NCBI GenBank assembly: GCA_000320545.1
Contig: ADNK01001167.1
Location: 1-47,500, forward strand
Direction of reading: 5' to 3'
DNA from: Bigelowiella natans CCMP2755
Lineage: Eukaryota > Cercozoa > Chlorarachniophyceae
Length of the DNA stretch: 47,500 bases
The notes beneath the pieces were generated by a model. That model worked only from the letters and a program-made list of their open reading frames with translations, did not search any database and was not told where the DNA came from. Position 1 is the first letter of the stretch. Each line of letters starts with the position of its first letter. Positions 1-12,205 of this stretch are shown one piece after another. The translations under genes were made by a program, and so were the position numbers.

Positions 1-147
1 CCTTCTTCAGGTAAACGTATTTCAGTATTTCACCCACCGTCACAAAAAACGGCCCCCTGGTGGGAGTGGTTACACTCAGAACCAGGAGAGGTCCTACATT
101 CTCGACGCGTATTATGGTGTGATTCCGCACAAATTTACAAACGTTAC
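1..147 (-). CDS. Internal exon of an unidentified minus-strand gene
   Basis: The minus strand is open from an acceptor-like CTTAG at about 148 down to the window edge. It encodes about 48 codons with a protein-like composition, including RNHTIIRVENVGPLLVLSV and PFFVTVGEILKYVYLKK. The first two bases complete a codon from an upstream exon. The gene continues left of the window, so neither end is known. The VGEILKYVY ending is faintly like the short domain of some fungal and protist DUF6699 proteins, but that is too weak to name it. Confidence 0.45.
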
Positions 148-870
148 CTAAGATTCTTCACCCCCCTTTGTTGGGAAAAAAGGAGCTCTATGGTGCCCAA
201 GGGGTGAAATCTCATCTTCAAAGGGAGAACGATGGTCGGGGCCACAACATTTTGGGGAAATTCAAGTTCCAACACAAAGTTTGGTCAAATTCGGGGAGGA
301 TTCCTGGGGACCCCTTAAACCTCCAACCATGCCAGAGAAGACGAAAGGGGTTGCCAAAATGGGGGGGGGGGGGGGGGGTATAATAAAGGATGCTGTCAAT
401 GACTCACTTTTCCGCTATTTCTCTCTCGATGCCAATTCATCATGAGAGGGTGGAGATGGTGGCTATTACTCGTCCAAACGACGAAATGCACTAACGTGCA
501 TGCTTGCAGGGGGTTTTGGCTGGTTCGTAAAAGCGAATCGAAGTCGCAGCTGCTCTTCCGCCTCAAGGCAGTTGTTATTTCCTACTCACACATGCACCGT
601 GTCGTATATCACCATGCCGTAGCAGTAGCAGTAGCAGTAGTAGCACAATCGTTCCACGTTGCGAACAGCACAAAGCACTACTTGCTAGGAAGGAGTTGGT
701 GCTGATGATGAGGATCGACGGGCTGCTTCATCTCTCTGCATTTTTTGTCTTCTTTTTGGCCGAATGATATCGGAAAGTGTATCGTTATTTTTGTCCCAGC
801 GCCGCTCATCCCTCTCCCTCCCCCCTCCCCTTCCGTCCTCTCTCGGTCTGCTACTCTTCTTCTCTTCCGT
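148..870. other. Low-complexity stretch without an assignable gene
   Basis: This holds a poly-G run near 361-378, a short CAG/TAG-type run near 615-645 and pyrimidine-rich DNA near 780-870. Short open frames occur on both strands, but none has a convincing splice-consistent continuation. It may hold the 5' ends of the minus exon to its left and of the plus gene to its right. Confidence 0.4.
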
Positions 871-874
871 ACAG

Positions 875-1194
875 AGCATGCAGCACTCTGTGGGACAGGT
901 GCGACGAGAGTGGAAATTCACTGTTGGCTGAGGAATGATGAACAATGACGATTACGTCAGTGCGCGAGCTGCTTGCCTCTGAGTAGTGTGTGATTGTGTG
1001 GTACTGCTCTGTTTTGAAATCCTGACAGCTTCGTTCCAAGTTGGGACGTCTTGTGGAGAGATTCGAGTAATAATTATAATAGGATCTCAGTTGTATATGT
1101 TTTCCCCGCTGATTTAGACATTTACCTTCCTCCCCGTACAAAACACATTAAAAACCTTGTATATGCACACATTGCACTCCCCCCCCCCCCCCCT

Positions 1195-1229
<35 letters not shown>

Positions 1230-1881
1230 ATCACGCGCATACACACAAACAGCTACGTTATTGTATTCTGAACGGTAAGATCATCATCAATCCCAGCAGC
1301 ACACAATGATCATCATTATCATCATCATCATCACCGTAGCCATGTTTACCTCATAGGAATGAGTGCGCAAAAAAGGATGCAAAGACAAACCACCAGGTCG
1401 TCTCCCCCCTTGCCCCCCCCCTTCTCAAATCTCCTCCTTCTCCTCGCGAGAAGATGGTAATGATAAAAAACCGGATACACGATGACGCACATATAAATAA
1501 AAACAAGAGCACGCTTCATGCACACGCGCGCGCGCACACATCATACGTCTATATGAACCTTATTCGCAACAACACATGGCGATCTCAAGTGGACGCGGTC
1601 TCTCTCCCTTCCTCTCCCCCTCTGCGACTGATGACCATGCATCTTCCTCTTTGTCTGCTTTCAGAGACTCGATATGCGGCAGCAACAAGAAGAAGCAGCA
1701 AAGCAGCTCGTCGAGAGCTGCCTTCTTCATCTTGATAGTAAATCAGGGCCGGTGTGTAGAGATCGCAGTAGTGAGAGGAGGAGGAGGAGGAGGAGGAGGA
1801 GGAGGAGGAGGAGGTGGTGGGGGGTGGTGACTAGCTTGTTGTTGTTGTTGTTGTTATTGATGATGATGATGATGATTCTCC

Positions 1882-1919
<38 letters not shown>

Positions 1920-1962
1920 CGTCTATCTCTGACCTTCATATATTTATTTATTACCGCATGCG

Positions 1963-2001
<39 letters not shown>

Positions 2002-2476
2002 GTATCTATGTGTGTGTGTGTGTGAGAGAGAGCTAATGTGTTTCGTATGCGTGTTTGTGAGGCCCACCCTGGTTCTTATATTGCCCGCAGCTCCTAACGA
2101 ACATCATATCGGAATTCTCCTATGAGAAGGAGAGCAGCACCTCTAAGTTTCAAAAGTACTAGTTTTAATTAAGTTACGTTTGGTGTGAGTGCGGTGTGGT
2201 AGTAGCGTGGGTATATATATTTATATATATATATATACGCACATATAACACAAAACACACGCAGGTGGCAGATAGAGGCTGTTCCTAGAGAGCATATGGT
2301 AGTAGTAGTAGTTAGTAGTAATAGTAGTAGTGTAGTGTACAGATCAATGCGCGACTCACGAACGACACGGAAAAGAAGCAGAAGAAGAAGATGATGAAGA
2401 AGAAGAAGAAGATGATGAAAAAGTAGTAGTACGTGCTACGCAACACACGAGTTTGGAAGAAAGCGGAAGGAGTATG

Positions 2477-2525
<49 letters not shown>

Positions 2526-2947
2526 TTGATGGAAATCGATTTGTATATGTTGTAGCAAGCTGTGGCCGCACTCGTTGTTGGGATTGAAAACACGAATCTT
2601 TTCAAAATGGTGGTGCTAATGATTCCTCCCCCCCCCCCCCGCTCCCCCTCTCTCCTCCCAATCCAAAGAAACCACACACACACACCCTAATAGCGTCAGC
2701 AATGACAACACGTACAAATGATCCATGCCTTCTGCTGACGTAGCTGAGTGTGTGTGTTGTGTACTCGTTCCATGACTTCTATTGTAGGTTGATGACATCA
2801 TCAAATCGAAGAAGTAAGTCGTCAGACTTGGCTGATTTCTTGATGATAAAAATGAAGATTCTTCCTGATTTTTCCCATGCATTGCAGCATCAACCGTGAT
2901 ACTGTACATGCTTGTATATGAACGCATACACTCACATACACGCACAC

Positions 2948-3019
<72 letters not shown>

Positions 3020-3356
3020 TTTATCTCGATATGATTCAACCCCCCCCCCTCCTCTGTAGGTGGTGCGAATTCTGTCCCGATGTCTTGTGCATAAAGTGCG
3101 ATGGAAGTAAAGGAAGGTTGTGACTGGCGCACATGCATTGCCTCACCCCCTCACCACCTTCTCATTTCATCGTTAGAGTCATCATCAACAAACAATATAC
3201 CTCCTCCCCCCCTCGCCCCACCCCCCTCCTCTTCTTCCCTCTCCAGGCATTCAGTAACCAAAGCTCATTTTCTCACAGTTGTCTTCTTGGCTGTACTGCC
3301 ACGGTATATTGACACACCCACAATATGTAGACGAATTCTGTGCAAGAATCGTCGTT

Positions 3357-3390
<34 letters not shown>

Positions 3391-3880
3391 GCAAACTAAG
3401 AATTATTGGTAAACTCAAACTGTCAATGAGGGGGGTGGAGTAGAGTTATCATTCATAATCGTAGGCTGTCGACTGGTGGCGCCTATTACAAGAGAAGGCT
3501 AGGAAACCTGCTTCCAGACGCTAAGGATCTGAGTGGTAGTATGCTCGTGTCTCACACTGACGTTTCTTCTCTTTCTTCTTCCTCTTCTTCTTCTTTTTCT
3601 TCTTCTTCGATTACTACTACCACACTGCTACCGTTGCGCACTTATCACTGTTCACGAAACCGCTGCTGATAATCTTTGAAAACCGGTACGATGTGTACTA
3701 GAACCGCTCAAATCGGAAGTGGTAGCATTGGGGCAAGCTTGGGAAGGACTATGCGATGTTATCAGCTGCCGCACAGGAGATGATTGCCAAGGAGAAGAAG
3801 AAAAAGCAAAAACTGCTAATAATGTAGCTTCAAATGGGGCTCACGATGCACGCCGTGGCGCTTGCTGTGGGCCCGACTAG
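875..3880 (+). CDS. Multi-exon protein with a Cys4 zinc-like motif (5' end unresolved)
   Basis: Exons 1665-1751, 2091-2155, 2556-2609, 2788-2813, 2888-2903, 3060-3116, 3465-3535 and 3702-3880 join with matching phases into 184 codons ending at TAG. All borders are GT-AG. Likely earlier exons are 875-898 (SMQHSVGQ) and 1029-1066 (LRSKLGRLVERF), but the join to 1665 is not solved and at least one small exon is missing. The protein has a Gln/Glu-rich helical stretch (MRQQQEEAAKQLVES), a basic region, then WCEFCPDVLCIKCDGSKG, a C-x2-C-x4-C-x2-C arrangement suggesting a small B-box-like zinc site, and a Cys-rich tail. Exon 2888-2903 is only 16 nt. Introns contain long microsatellites. I do not recognise the family. 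Confidence 0.6.
1172..3393. repeat. Cluster of intronic and flanking microsatellites
   Basis: Runs seen: poly-C near 1178-1193, (CT)n near 1199-1226, (GAG)n near 1776-1814, (TTG)n and (GAT)n near 1837-1876, (CT)n near 1884-1917, (TA)n near 1965-1999, (GA)n near 2480-2520, poly-C near 2628-2640, two (TA)n blocks near 2950-3016 and (CA)n near 3366-3390. They fall inside introns or 5' of the plus-strand gene, which explains the spurious repetitive open frames here. Confidence 0.85.
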
Positions 3881-4884
3881 CCGATACGGTGACTGAGTAG
3901 TTGTTAGTGACGAAGGTGCACGGCACACATGCCGATTGCTACATTTTGCACGTATGCGCAATATTGCTGCTGTGTCTGAAATGCTTTATTGGCACTATGT
4001 ACCATGGGTCGCATTAAAAAAGGCGCATCAGGTCACCTAGTTATTACACTGAGCACTAGGGCATTGCGAACTGGCACAAAATGCATTGGATGGCACAATG
4101 CGTGTGTGTGTCCAGTTAGTTTTGCACTGTCATATTTGATGCATACAGGCTTGTAGTCCACATGCGTGCATTTTGCGTATTCTACGACATGTGTATCAAC
4201 CACTTCACATGTACCTGCAACCTCACATGCGCCACACATCAGAGCACACATGTACCCACATGCATCCATCGTGTAGGGACTCATAGTCCATATAGATGAA
4301 TGAGCTCTTCACAAGTTGCGGCAACCATTCTCACATGTTTCACAAATCAGCATCACAGCACATGGCCGCCAGTCTAGCTAGCGGCACAGCTACACTAGTA
4401 CAGCTAGCTGGGTTCATTGCAACAGATTGTTGACAATGTTCATTGCAGATTGTGGCATGCATCAGACAGATGGATGAAATAATGAAGTAAATCAAATGTT
4501 TTGCATGGCTAGTGGTCATTCTAATATTCTGATGTTGACATGATCATTGTGCAAAGCAGCGGCTACAATGACGCCTATGTTATTACATGCATTTGCTTCT
4601 GACATCATTGACAAGATCAAGTGCCTCATACATTTATTAAAAGCTAGAGAGTCTCTGTATGTTGTCGTCACCTTGTTTTACACAGTTCGCGCGCAGCGGC
4701 ATGCCATAGCATGCATATATAGCTGCTACCATAAATCATGCACACTTCTAGATGCAGTCTAGTCTAGTAGGTCGTAACAGTTGCATAGTTACATATAGAG
4801 CATACATTATTGAGACGGACTTGTCAGCACCCCATTGGTGGGAGGATTTTAAGTAATAGATTATTCGTTTATGCTCTCTCACTC
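3881..4884. other. Convergent intergenic region rich in CATG/CTAG palindromes
   Basis: This lies between the stop of the plus gene (3880) and the stop of the minus gene (4885). It is rich in short palindromes, including CTAGCTAG copies near 4375-4410, and many CATG/TGCA words. Around 4540-4600 it shares words (CAGCGGCTACA, then TATGTTATTACATG against TAATGTTGCATC) with the repeat at 27906-28075. The terminal motif GAGACGGA of that repeat family occurs at about 4812. No gene is seen. Confidence 0.6.
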
Positions 4885-7122
4885 TTACTGTCTCTGATAT
4901 TCCAAGTAAAGCCGTTCTAATTTGTCCCCTATGTTTTTGTCGGGTCCATTTTTTATTTTTTGGAAGAGTTCATTAGTTTCTTTTTTTTGATAAGTCTGGC
5001 ATTCTTCCTTAAAATAAACTCGTTCCTGACTAAAATAGTAAGTAAAATCTTGAAACATATTGTTGTTTTCGTGTGCCTCGATGTAAGCTATAGCAAAGTC
5101 CTTGGCTGTCATCCCGATGTACCAGTCATTTGGGTCATGGTCAGCATCATTTATTTTTCTATCCGAATGATTTTCGCGTGCCCAAATCCTCCATCCTTTC
5201 TCTATTTTCTTTTTTGAAACTTTTAGCTGCTTACAAGAAAGCTTCCAAAACTCGGTATTCTTCTCCATCCCCGAAAACATCCTGAAGCCAAGGAGAGTAA
5301 TCCTTCCCTTGATTTTCAAATTCTCCACCATCTCTTCGGATGGTTTTTGAAATAAGTCAATGAGATATCTCAACGAGAAACCGATACCAGTCAAGGTGAG
5401 AGAAGCCCACCACAATGGCGGGAAAAAAGCTAAAACCCCAGCCGCGACGTAGCAACAGGATTCCGCACAGGATGCAGTAAGTACCCCTGTTGTTAGATTG
5501 CCTTCTTTATATAAACGTACTGTTTCTCCAACGGTACCCACAAGACATATTGCCTGGGCTACTGCTCCTAAAATTGGAATTGCAGCTACACAATGATATA
5601 AAGGGGAAACTGAATGTACAACTTTGAAATTCCTGATAATCGCCAGCGCATCACCAACAAGACTAAGTCCACCCCTGCATCGCAATTCTTGTATTGAAAG
5701 CAACGAAATTTTGTTTTTTATTGAGTCCTGTGTCTTAATTAGAACTTGAAAATACTCCATAATCTTGTCCTGTATTTCGGTATCAGTGCTCACCAGATAG
5801 TTTTTAAAAAAATCTTTGAAGTGCTTCGTCCATAAGTTGCTATCAACTTCGTTTGCTTTCTGGTCATTGCCTTGGTAACGGTAGACAAGTTTGAAGCCTT
5901 CTCTATCAAGTTTTTTTAAAAGGGACTTTGGATGGAGATCTTTAAGTCGCACACAGAGTGTTACTACACTTAACAGTTTCTTGTATGTTCCGTGTTTCCA
6001 TTCTTTATTTTTAACGCCAGTTACACATTTTTCGAGGTTTAATCTTTCACAGATCTTTTGGAATGCTTTTTCATCCTCTTTTGCTAATTGATTGTTGCCC
6101 CACAGTTTATCAGCAAGTTTGACATCGTCGTCATTGATCTCTGGCCTAGTTCTCCAAACCATGAAATGCTCATTTTCCATCTTAATCCAGCGAATTTCTC
6201 CCAATTTTTGCATGACCATTGCCCGTGCAGTTTGTTCAACAAACACCTCATATTCATCGAAGATCGGCTTAAAATAGAAGTTCCAGTCTCCTTCACTTAC
6301 AGACGAATTAACGCAAATATCCAATATGTCGCCACCACTCACTAACTCACCCGTCGTAGGACTTTTTTTTTCCCTTTTAACAACCCCATCAAGAACATGT
6401 TTTGGTGTCACGTTTCGAAGTTTACACAAGGTTTCTGCCTTTGAAAGTTGGATCTCGTAGTTGGCCATCCACCATCTTTTGAGTTCATAATCGTCATCTT
6501 CACGGTGATCATGTAAGCTTTCAAAGATCTCGATAAACTCTCTGATCTTTGCAATCAGTGCCGATTTGGGACAGCATAAAAGCTCCTCAATGACTCTAAC
6601 TTGATTGTCGGTGATTTTTTTGCTAATCTTAAACCAATTCTTGACATTTCCTCGCGTCAACACACTGCAATGAAATGATCAAATATCAGAGAATTACATA
6701 TTACATAGGTGTTGAGAATCACAAAAATTACCTTTGAGCAACATGTTTTTTGGAATGTTTGCTATCGTGGAAGCCCGTGTTTCTTTTGTTGTTTTTGGAA
6801 CTTCTTCTAAGTAGAACAATTGAATGTGTTTACATTTACATAGGTCTTAAGAATCAAAATACATATACCTTCGATTTTTTTTGGTGTGCTTGTGATCGTC
6901 ATTAGTTTCCATGCGGTTGCTCATTTTTTTATGCTTCAGATGAGAAATGCCAGGAGAAGAAAATATCTTATTTTCTTCCTTTTTATCACAACCAGCAACA
7001 CCCATACGACGGTTGCCACTGGGTTGAGGGGAGTTTTCTCTCGTAGGCCGGCGAAGAATCCAACGCCCCTCTTCCATGGAACTGATGAGGTAACACAAAA
7101 TCAAATCGCATACGTTGCGCAT
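4885..7122 (-). CDS. Unknown protein, about 700 aa, two C-terminal hydrophobic segments
   Basis: There are three exons: 7122-6869, 6806-6732 and 6664-4885. Introns of 62 and 67 nt are GT-AG, with phases that match exactly (AG|A, then AG|T). The big exon does not start with ATG (its first in-frame codon at 6663 is GTG), so it must be spliced to upstream coding sequence. The ATG at 7122 is the furthest upstream in the frame; a second Met lies near 7077. The N-terminus is rich in Lys, His and Ser, then comes a Trp/Lys-rich helical region. Hydrophobic stretches fall at about residues 462-488 (AAIPILGAVAQAICLVG) and 513-540 (VAAGVLAFFPPLWW), suggesting a membrane hairpin. The sequence is AT-richer than its neighbours. 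I recognise no family. Confidence 0.7.
6665..6868 (-). repeat. Tandem exon-intron duplication inside the unknown gene
   Basis: The two introns (6807-6868 and 6665-6731) share their 5' parts: both run GTA, then a T-rich stretch, GATTCT, and ACCTATGTAA. The exon ends just before each donor also match, encoding HKHTKKNRR and SKHSKKHVAQ from similar A-rich codons. This looks like a duplicated exon-plus-intron unit that added the 75-nt exon at 6732-6806. Confidence 0.6.
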
Positions 7123-9232
7123 TGCGCATAACGTTGTTCATCCACATCAGTTTTAAAAAAAAAAAAAAAAAGATAGATCTACTCGTCAGCATCCGCGAAG
7201 CTCTCCGCCATTATGCGAGAGGGGGGTGTCTGGGTGCGGTCTCGTTGAGTTCTGAGTTCTGAGCAGAGCTCAATGTCGGCCTTCGTTCCGAATAAAAAAA
7301 ATAATAATAATCCGAAGTGCAGTGCATCATTTTATGACAAACAAAACAAATGGCCTGGGTTTGTGGAAAAAAGACACGATAATGATTGGAATATATCCTA
7401 ATATCACCTTCTAAAAGCGACCTGGCACCGATCGGCAGAGAAGGAGTTTGCTCCTTTCGTAAAATAGTCATAAATTAATGCGGGGCGTCAGGGGCGTCAG
7501 GTGCGTCAGGTGCGTCAGGGGCTATCGCGACATTGAACAAAACTTTGTCGCAAGTGATTTTAAGCTTGCAATCCTGGCAAACGTTAAGGGCCAATTGTCA
7601 TCAGTGCGTCAGGAGACAGAAACGTTTCGAAGGGCGTCAGGGCGTCAGAACGTCAGGGACGCCACGGCATGCAACAGGTGTTCTTCCTCCCTTCCCCCCC
7701 CCCCCCCCCCCCTCTCTCTTTTTCTCTCTCTCTATCTCTCTTTCTCTCACAAAATTCTCAAGATTCCAGACGAAACCTCCCAAAAGGAGAGAACCCCAGC
7801 ACAAATGAATGCTTTTTCGAAAGAATGGCGCCTTCCTACTTCTCACACGTCACGAGTTGAACGTTGAAGGTGGTCCCCTGAAAACCACCCATTCGGCTGG
7901 CGCAGTAGACATTGATGATGAGAAGGAGAAACTCAGAGAACTTCTCTTGTTTTTCGTGTGTGCAGCGTGGAAAGGGGGTTGGGACACATTGCCAGATTGA
8001 ACCTTGCAAGTCTTGCGCACTCAAATTGCATTCAGCGAACAGAGGAGATGAAGGTTCTGCATGTCATTCCACGCAAGCGCAGTCATGATTCAGCAGCCCG
8101 GAATGAGTAGTCTGAATGCTTCCAAGATCACGCAAAGGCACACCACCTGCTGAACGTGATTTCTCATCCGCACGGCACAGTTCCCATGTGATGGCTCGTC
8201 GAAAAACGAAGAAGCAACAAACATGACAGATCAAGTGATGCGAAGAAAACTTCAGTTTTGCACGGAAGGACCAGGGCAATGTTGGCTGCAAGCAGGAGAG
8301 AGGGCTGGATGATGTCAAGTGCGATTGCATGGGACATGCATCATTCATCAAATCATTGCAAATGTGCAAATGTGCCTTCTTTCAAGATCATTGTTTGCAT
8401 GATCATTTCTTGCATTTCCGCATTGAATCATCATGATCTAATTGCAGCTAGCTAGCTAGCTACTAGATCTAGAAGAAGGCTTGTGAACACATGGACATGT
8501 GACAAACACCCACAGTCCAACCTAGCAATGCTGACAGTGTGCGGAGCAAAGGTTCAAACAATGCACATAATGGACACAGGAATCCCATGTGCATGACACA
8601 TTGTGCACATGTAGCATTCCCTGTCCATGATGATTTCATGATTCTCATTGACCTCTTCACTTAGTTGCATCCTAGCATTGCATGATGACTACAAATTACG
8701 ATTTGCCTCCCCAGTACTATGACCTTTGCACCCTCCGACTGCTTCCGTTCAATGTGACAAAATTGCTTTCCAGAAGTAGTCTTCATTATTCAGGCTAGTA
8801 CGTCCACAGGAGATCAACTATGCAAATACGAGGCATTGTTGTTATTATATACCACGCCTCGAACTAATTAGGAGCTGTAAAGTCTGCCTGATGACGAATA
8901 AGATTGTGCTGTCTTATTCCGTTCCATCATCATGCAGATCACCATTGCTCGTGGAGCGCGTGTGGTGATTTTTTTTTCATCCGCTGTCGCTCAATGCCAG
9001 TCCGTGAAGGCACCGGCGACGTTTAGGATCACCCCCCTTTCTCCATAAGCTCGGCAATGTCTCGCCTCTATGTATAGGAGTGTGAGATGAGTGGGTATCA
9101 GTAAGTGTGTTTTCGCTAGGAATCGCGTGCAACCTCTTCGTTCCATGCCTCGGCTGCTGCTCCATTAAGAATCTGATGTGCATAGACGAGCAATGCTCTC
9201 ATAGGCATACGGTGGACCTCAACGTACCAGGA
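7123..9232. other. Intergenic region without a supported gene
   Basis: This is upstream of the unknown minus gene and downstream of the UBA gene. It holds a poly-A/T run near 7152-7170, the GCGTCAGG minisatellite (7484-7519), poly-C and (CT)n near 7693-7748, CATG- and TGCA-rich DNA near 8260-8690 and a CTAGCTAGCTAGCTA tract near 8449-8463. Short frames on both strands lack splice-consistent neighbours. Confidence 0.5.
7484..7519 (+). repeat. Four tandem 9-bp repeats, (G/T)GCGTCAGG
   Basis: Four head-to-tail copies of a 9-mer (two GGCGTCAGG, then two TGCGTCAGG). Further copies of GCGTCAG lie at about 7604, 7634 and 7642, followed by a degenerate AACGTCAGG. The core CGTCA resembles a bZIP/CRE half-site, but that is only a resemblance. 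Confidence 0.7.
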
Positions 9233-9512
9233 CTACTTTTCGTGGAGGTATACCTTGATTGCCTTGTCCACATCGCCTCCGGCTTTCTCTAATGCTTCCA
9301 TATTCTCATCCTCATCTACAAACCCCAGCGTCGCAAGCTGATGTATGCAGATATAACGAACATATATTTTCTTCTTGCTACTATGTAGTCTGTACAAAAT
9401 GGGCCAGCACCAATGTGTGGTCCTCCAGAAAGGCCTGTGTAATACCTTCACAAGAGTTTCTTTCGACATCTCAATTGAACGTGTATTTGCCTCCTCAGTG
9501 CAGCGAGCGAGA
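9233..9512 (-). CDS. 3' end of a UBA-domain protein gene
   Basis: Exon 9512-9446 and last exon 9337-9233 join in phase 0 across a 108-nt GT-AG intron and end at TAG. The joined C-terminus reads TLVK, then LATLGFVDEDENMEALEKAG, then GDVDKAIKVYL. This is a textbook C-terminal UBA fold: a LGF loop, an N-x-x-AL helix, then GGDVD-x-AI. UBA domains bind ubiquitin, so the protein is probably a ubiquitin receptor or proteasome-shuttle factor. The first exon base completes a codon from an upstream exon. A possible one (near 9597-9672, minus) keeps phase but is uncertain, and I could not find the N-terminal domain. Confidence 0.7.
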
Positions 9513-9597
9513 CTGAAAAATAAACGGTGCAACAATCGTATCAATGCCGGTTGCTCTACCGGATTTAGGATGGAGACTTTCGCTAGATAGCTACATT

Positions 9598-12166
9598 AAA
9601 GATGGCCTGGTAGCATAGATAACTCGTGGCGTTAGAGTTGGCCGAATCCGAGCCGCATGCCTGCAAGTCGGCGGAGCTCGGTAACTTAAACTTAGCTTGT
9701 TGGTGCGCCCACGTCTAATCCCGAGGACGTCATCCGATAGCATTAAGACAACCAGACAGCACGCTGAGGGGGGACATGGGGGTGAGAAGATAAAATAAAA
9801 CGCTTCAATAGCATGGGGAAGGGATAATTGCACCTGCTGCCACCGTGATGAAGGCGGATGAACGCATCTCAACCGCAGAGGAGAGGGTTGACACGTCGAC
9901 CGAAGATGAAGCACCGTTGGTCAGGGAATAGGGAAACTGATTTTTGGTCCTTGTCGCAAGAGGAAAGTGGCAGGATCAATTGTTTACCAACTAGAAATTG
10001 CTTTTTTGATGTCGTAGGTTCTAAATGGTCAAGCTTTCTTATCCTCCGAGCTCCAGACTCCGCTTTCTTCTGAAATTTTCTTGGACTGCTGCCAAGTATC
10101 AGATTTCAGGCTTGCGACAACTCGTAAAGAAGATTTTAAAAAATGAGCTCAAAATTCTCCGAAGACGGCCCGTCCAGGCAAGCGGAGTTTGGTAAAATTT
10201 CCGGCCGATGATTTCCTGGATTTCCGAAGGTACCAATACACAGGGCGTTTCGATGAGATTTATTCTAAATCCCGGAATTTCCGTTAGTCCTTCTTTACAC
10301 CTGCTATTTTTGTCGTAAGTAAACACACCTCCATTCAAACTAGGGTTCAGAAGTGGCGTACAGCAGTACAACATCCAAAAAGGCAGGGGATTTACACCCT
10401 TCCACGGACAGGCAAAAGATATCGTCAGCTTGCCTCCGTTGCCAACAGAAAAAAGGGCCAAACTATATCCCAAAAGGCAGATCTTTCAATGCTGTCCCAA
10501 GCTAAAATTATCAATAAAATGAGGAAACGGGGTTCTTATGAATTCAGACAAAAGATAGACAATTACTCTATTTGGCTGTCAAAAATATGCTACAAATAAA
10601 GGGTAGCTGAGTTAATAATGTTGCAATTACGGCATCATCTAAGCATAATCAAACACATTTTGTATACATAAAGTCTGAGTTTATTTTCTTTTAGCCCTTC
10701 GCACAATTTAAGTCTGAAGGACCAACGGTACAACACGTATCAGCGGCTTGTAACCCCTCCCCGTCGGTCTTTGCCTCCCCTAATGCCACCCTCCCGCTCT
10801 ACAAAGCCTGCCTTCAAGGCTACCGATTGCAGTTCTGTCATAAATAAATGGCTAAGGTGTGTGCAAATGTGTTGTTGTTTGCTAGATAGCGAACAGATGT
10901 GACATCGTCTGTCTGCCAGTAGCAGGATGCTGCTCATGTTCGTGTACTCACGGCAAGTTTTGTTGCAGTAACCAAGGAAAGAAGTCAAATCGGATGCATT
11001 TCAAGGAAATTGACGGTAGCTTCCCCTTAGCAGCAATAATCCGCTGTCGCAACAGTCAAAGGAGGAAGACGTGCTGAGACCTAGAGCTGTTGTGCTCTGT
11101 GTACATCTTTAGCGTATACACCAGCTCCGGAATCTAGTTTCAACTCAACCTCACATATGTTGTGAGCTGTTCTATATGGACCAAGACGCTTCCTTCACCA
11201 TTTAATTTCACATATCTTTTCCTTAATATTGGCATATTAAATAGAAAATTTAGTTAACTAAATAGAAATATTTTAATTATCATTAGAAGTCAATTAAACA
11301 GTATGTTTTTGTCTGAGTGTAGAATCAACCAAAAAAACATACGAAAGATCTAGCAGAAATTATCAATTTAAGAGGAGAAATAAAGGCCTTGGGTACTCCT
11401 GAGACAAAGTGTGGTCGTTCGTTCGACAATAGGTAGATTACGTCTGTCTGCAGATAGATACATAGCCTTAAATCATTGATTCACAGTGCATGATTGATGC
11501 ACAGTGGAATAAAGAATCTGGCTAGAATGAGCTATGTGCTTGCATCATTGGAACGTTAACTGGTAACGCAACGATATGATATGATCGCACAATGGAATGT
11601 GACGTAGACATCATCCTGTGCATTGCAAGATGGTGTGTTTTGCTCTGTCTTAGCTGTGCATTGTGCTCGTATTACATCTGGGCTAGTAGACATCACAACG
11701 GACACACGCAAACTAGCAAATCCAGCCATGCACCGATCGCATCTGCTAGCTAGCTAGCTCTAGAGCTACAGCTAGTAGCTAGCTGCGATGCAATGCGATG
11801 ATTGCAAGCCATCATGGCATGCTAGCACTAGAGCATGCAGTGACAGACACGCTACACATGCGAGCACCGCCTTGCAACATCGCCACTGCAGACTGCTGTT
11901 GTCACTAGATGATGCACCAGTCTATCGCTAGCAATGTCGCTATACCATGTGTACGACTCAATCTAGCAATTGCATTGATATCACGCTCTTGCGCTGCTAT
12001 AGCACTGCTAGCGATGAATGGGCGCATGTTTGCTAGTTGCATGCCTTCGATTCTAGCGTATAGCCATGCTTGCATGCAGCCATCATATTTTAGCGCTAGA
12101 GGCGGTTGCGAAGACATACATGCTCCTTGTTTGGTTGTCATTGTGTCATTGTCACTTGCATGCACA

Positions 12167-12205
<39 letters not shown>

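Noticed and set aside
1576-2036. Open frames rich in Gly, Arg, Leu or Ser repeats
   Set aside because: They are translations of (GAG)n, (CT)n and (TTG)n microsatellites.
2091-2150. Stop TAG at 2148-2150 and a plus-strand reading to TAA at 3108 as two short genes
   Set aside because: A donor at 2156 and shifted frames through 2556-3116 give one continuous protein with a Cys4 motif and matching phases to 3880.
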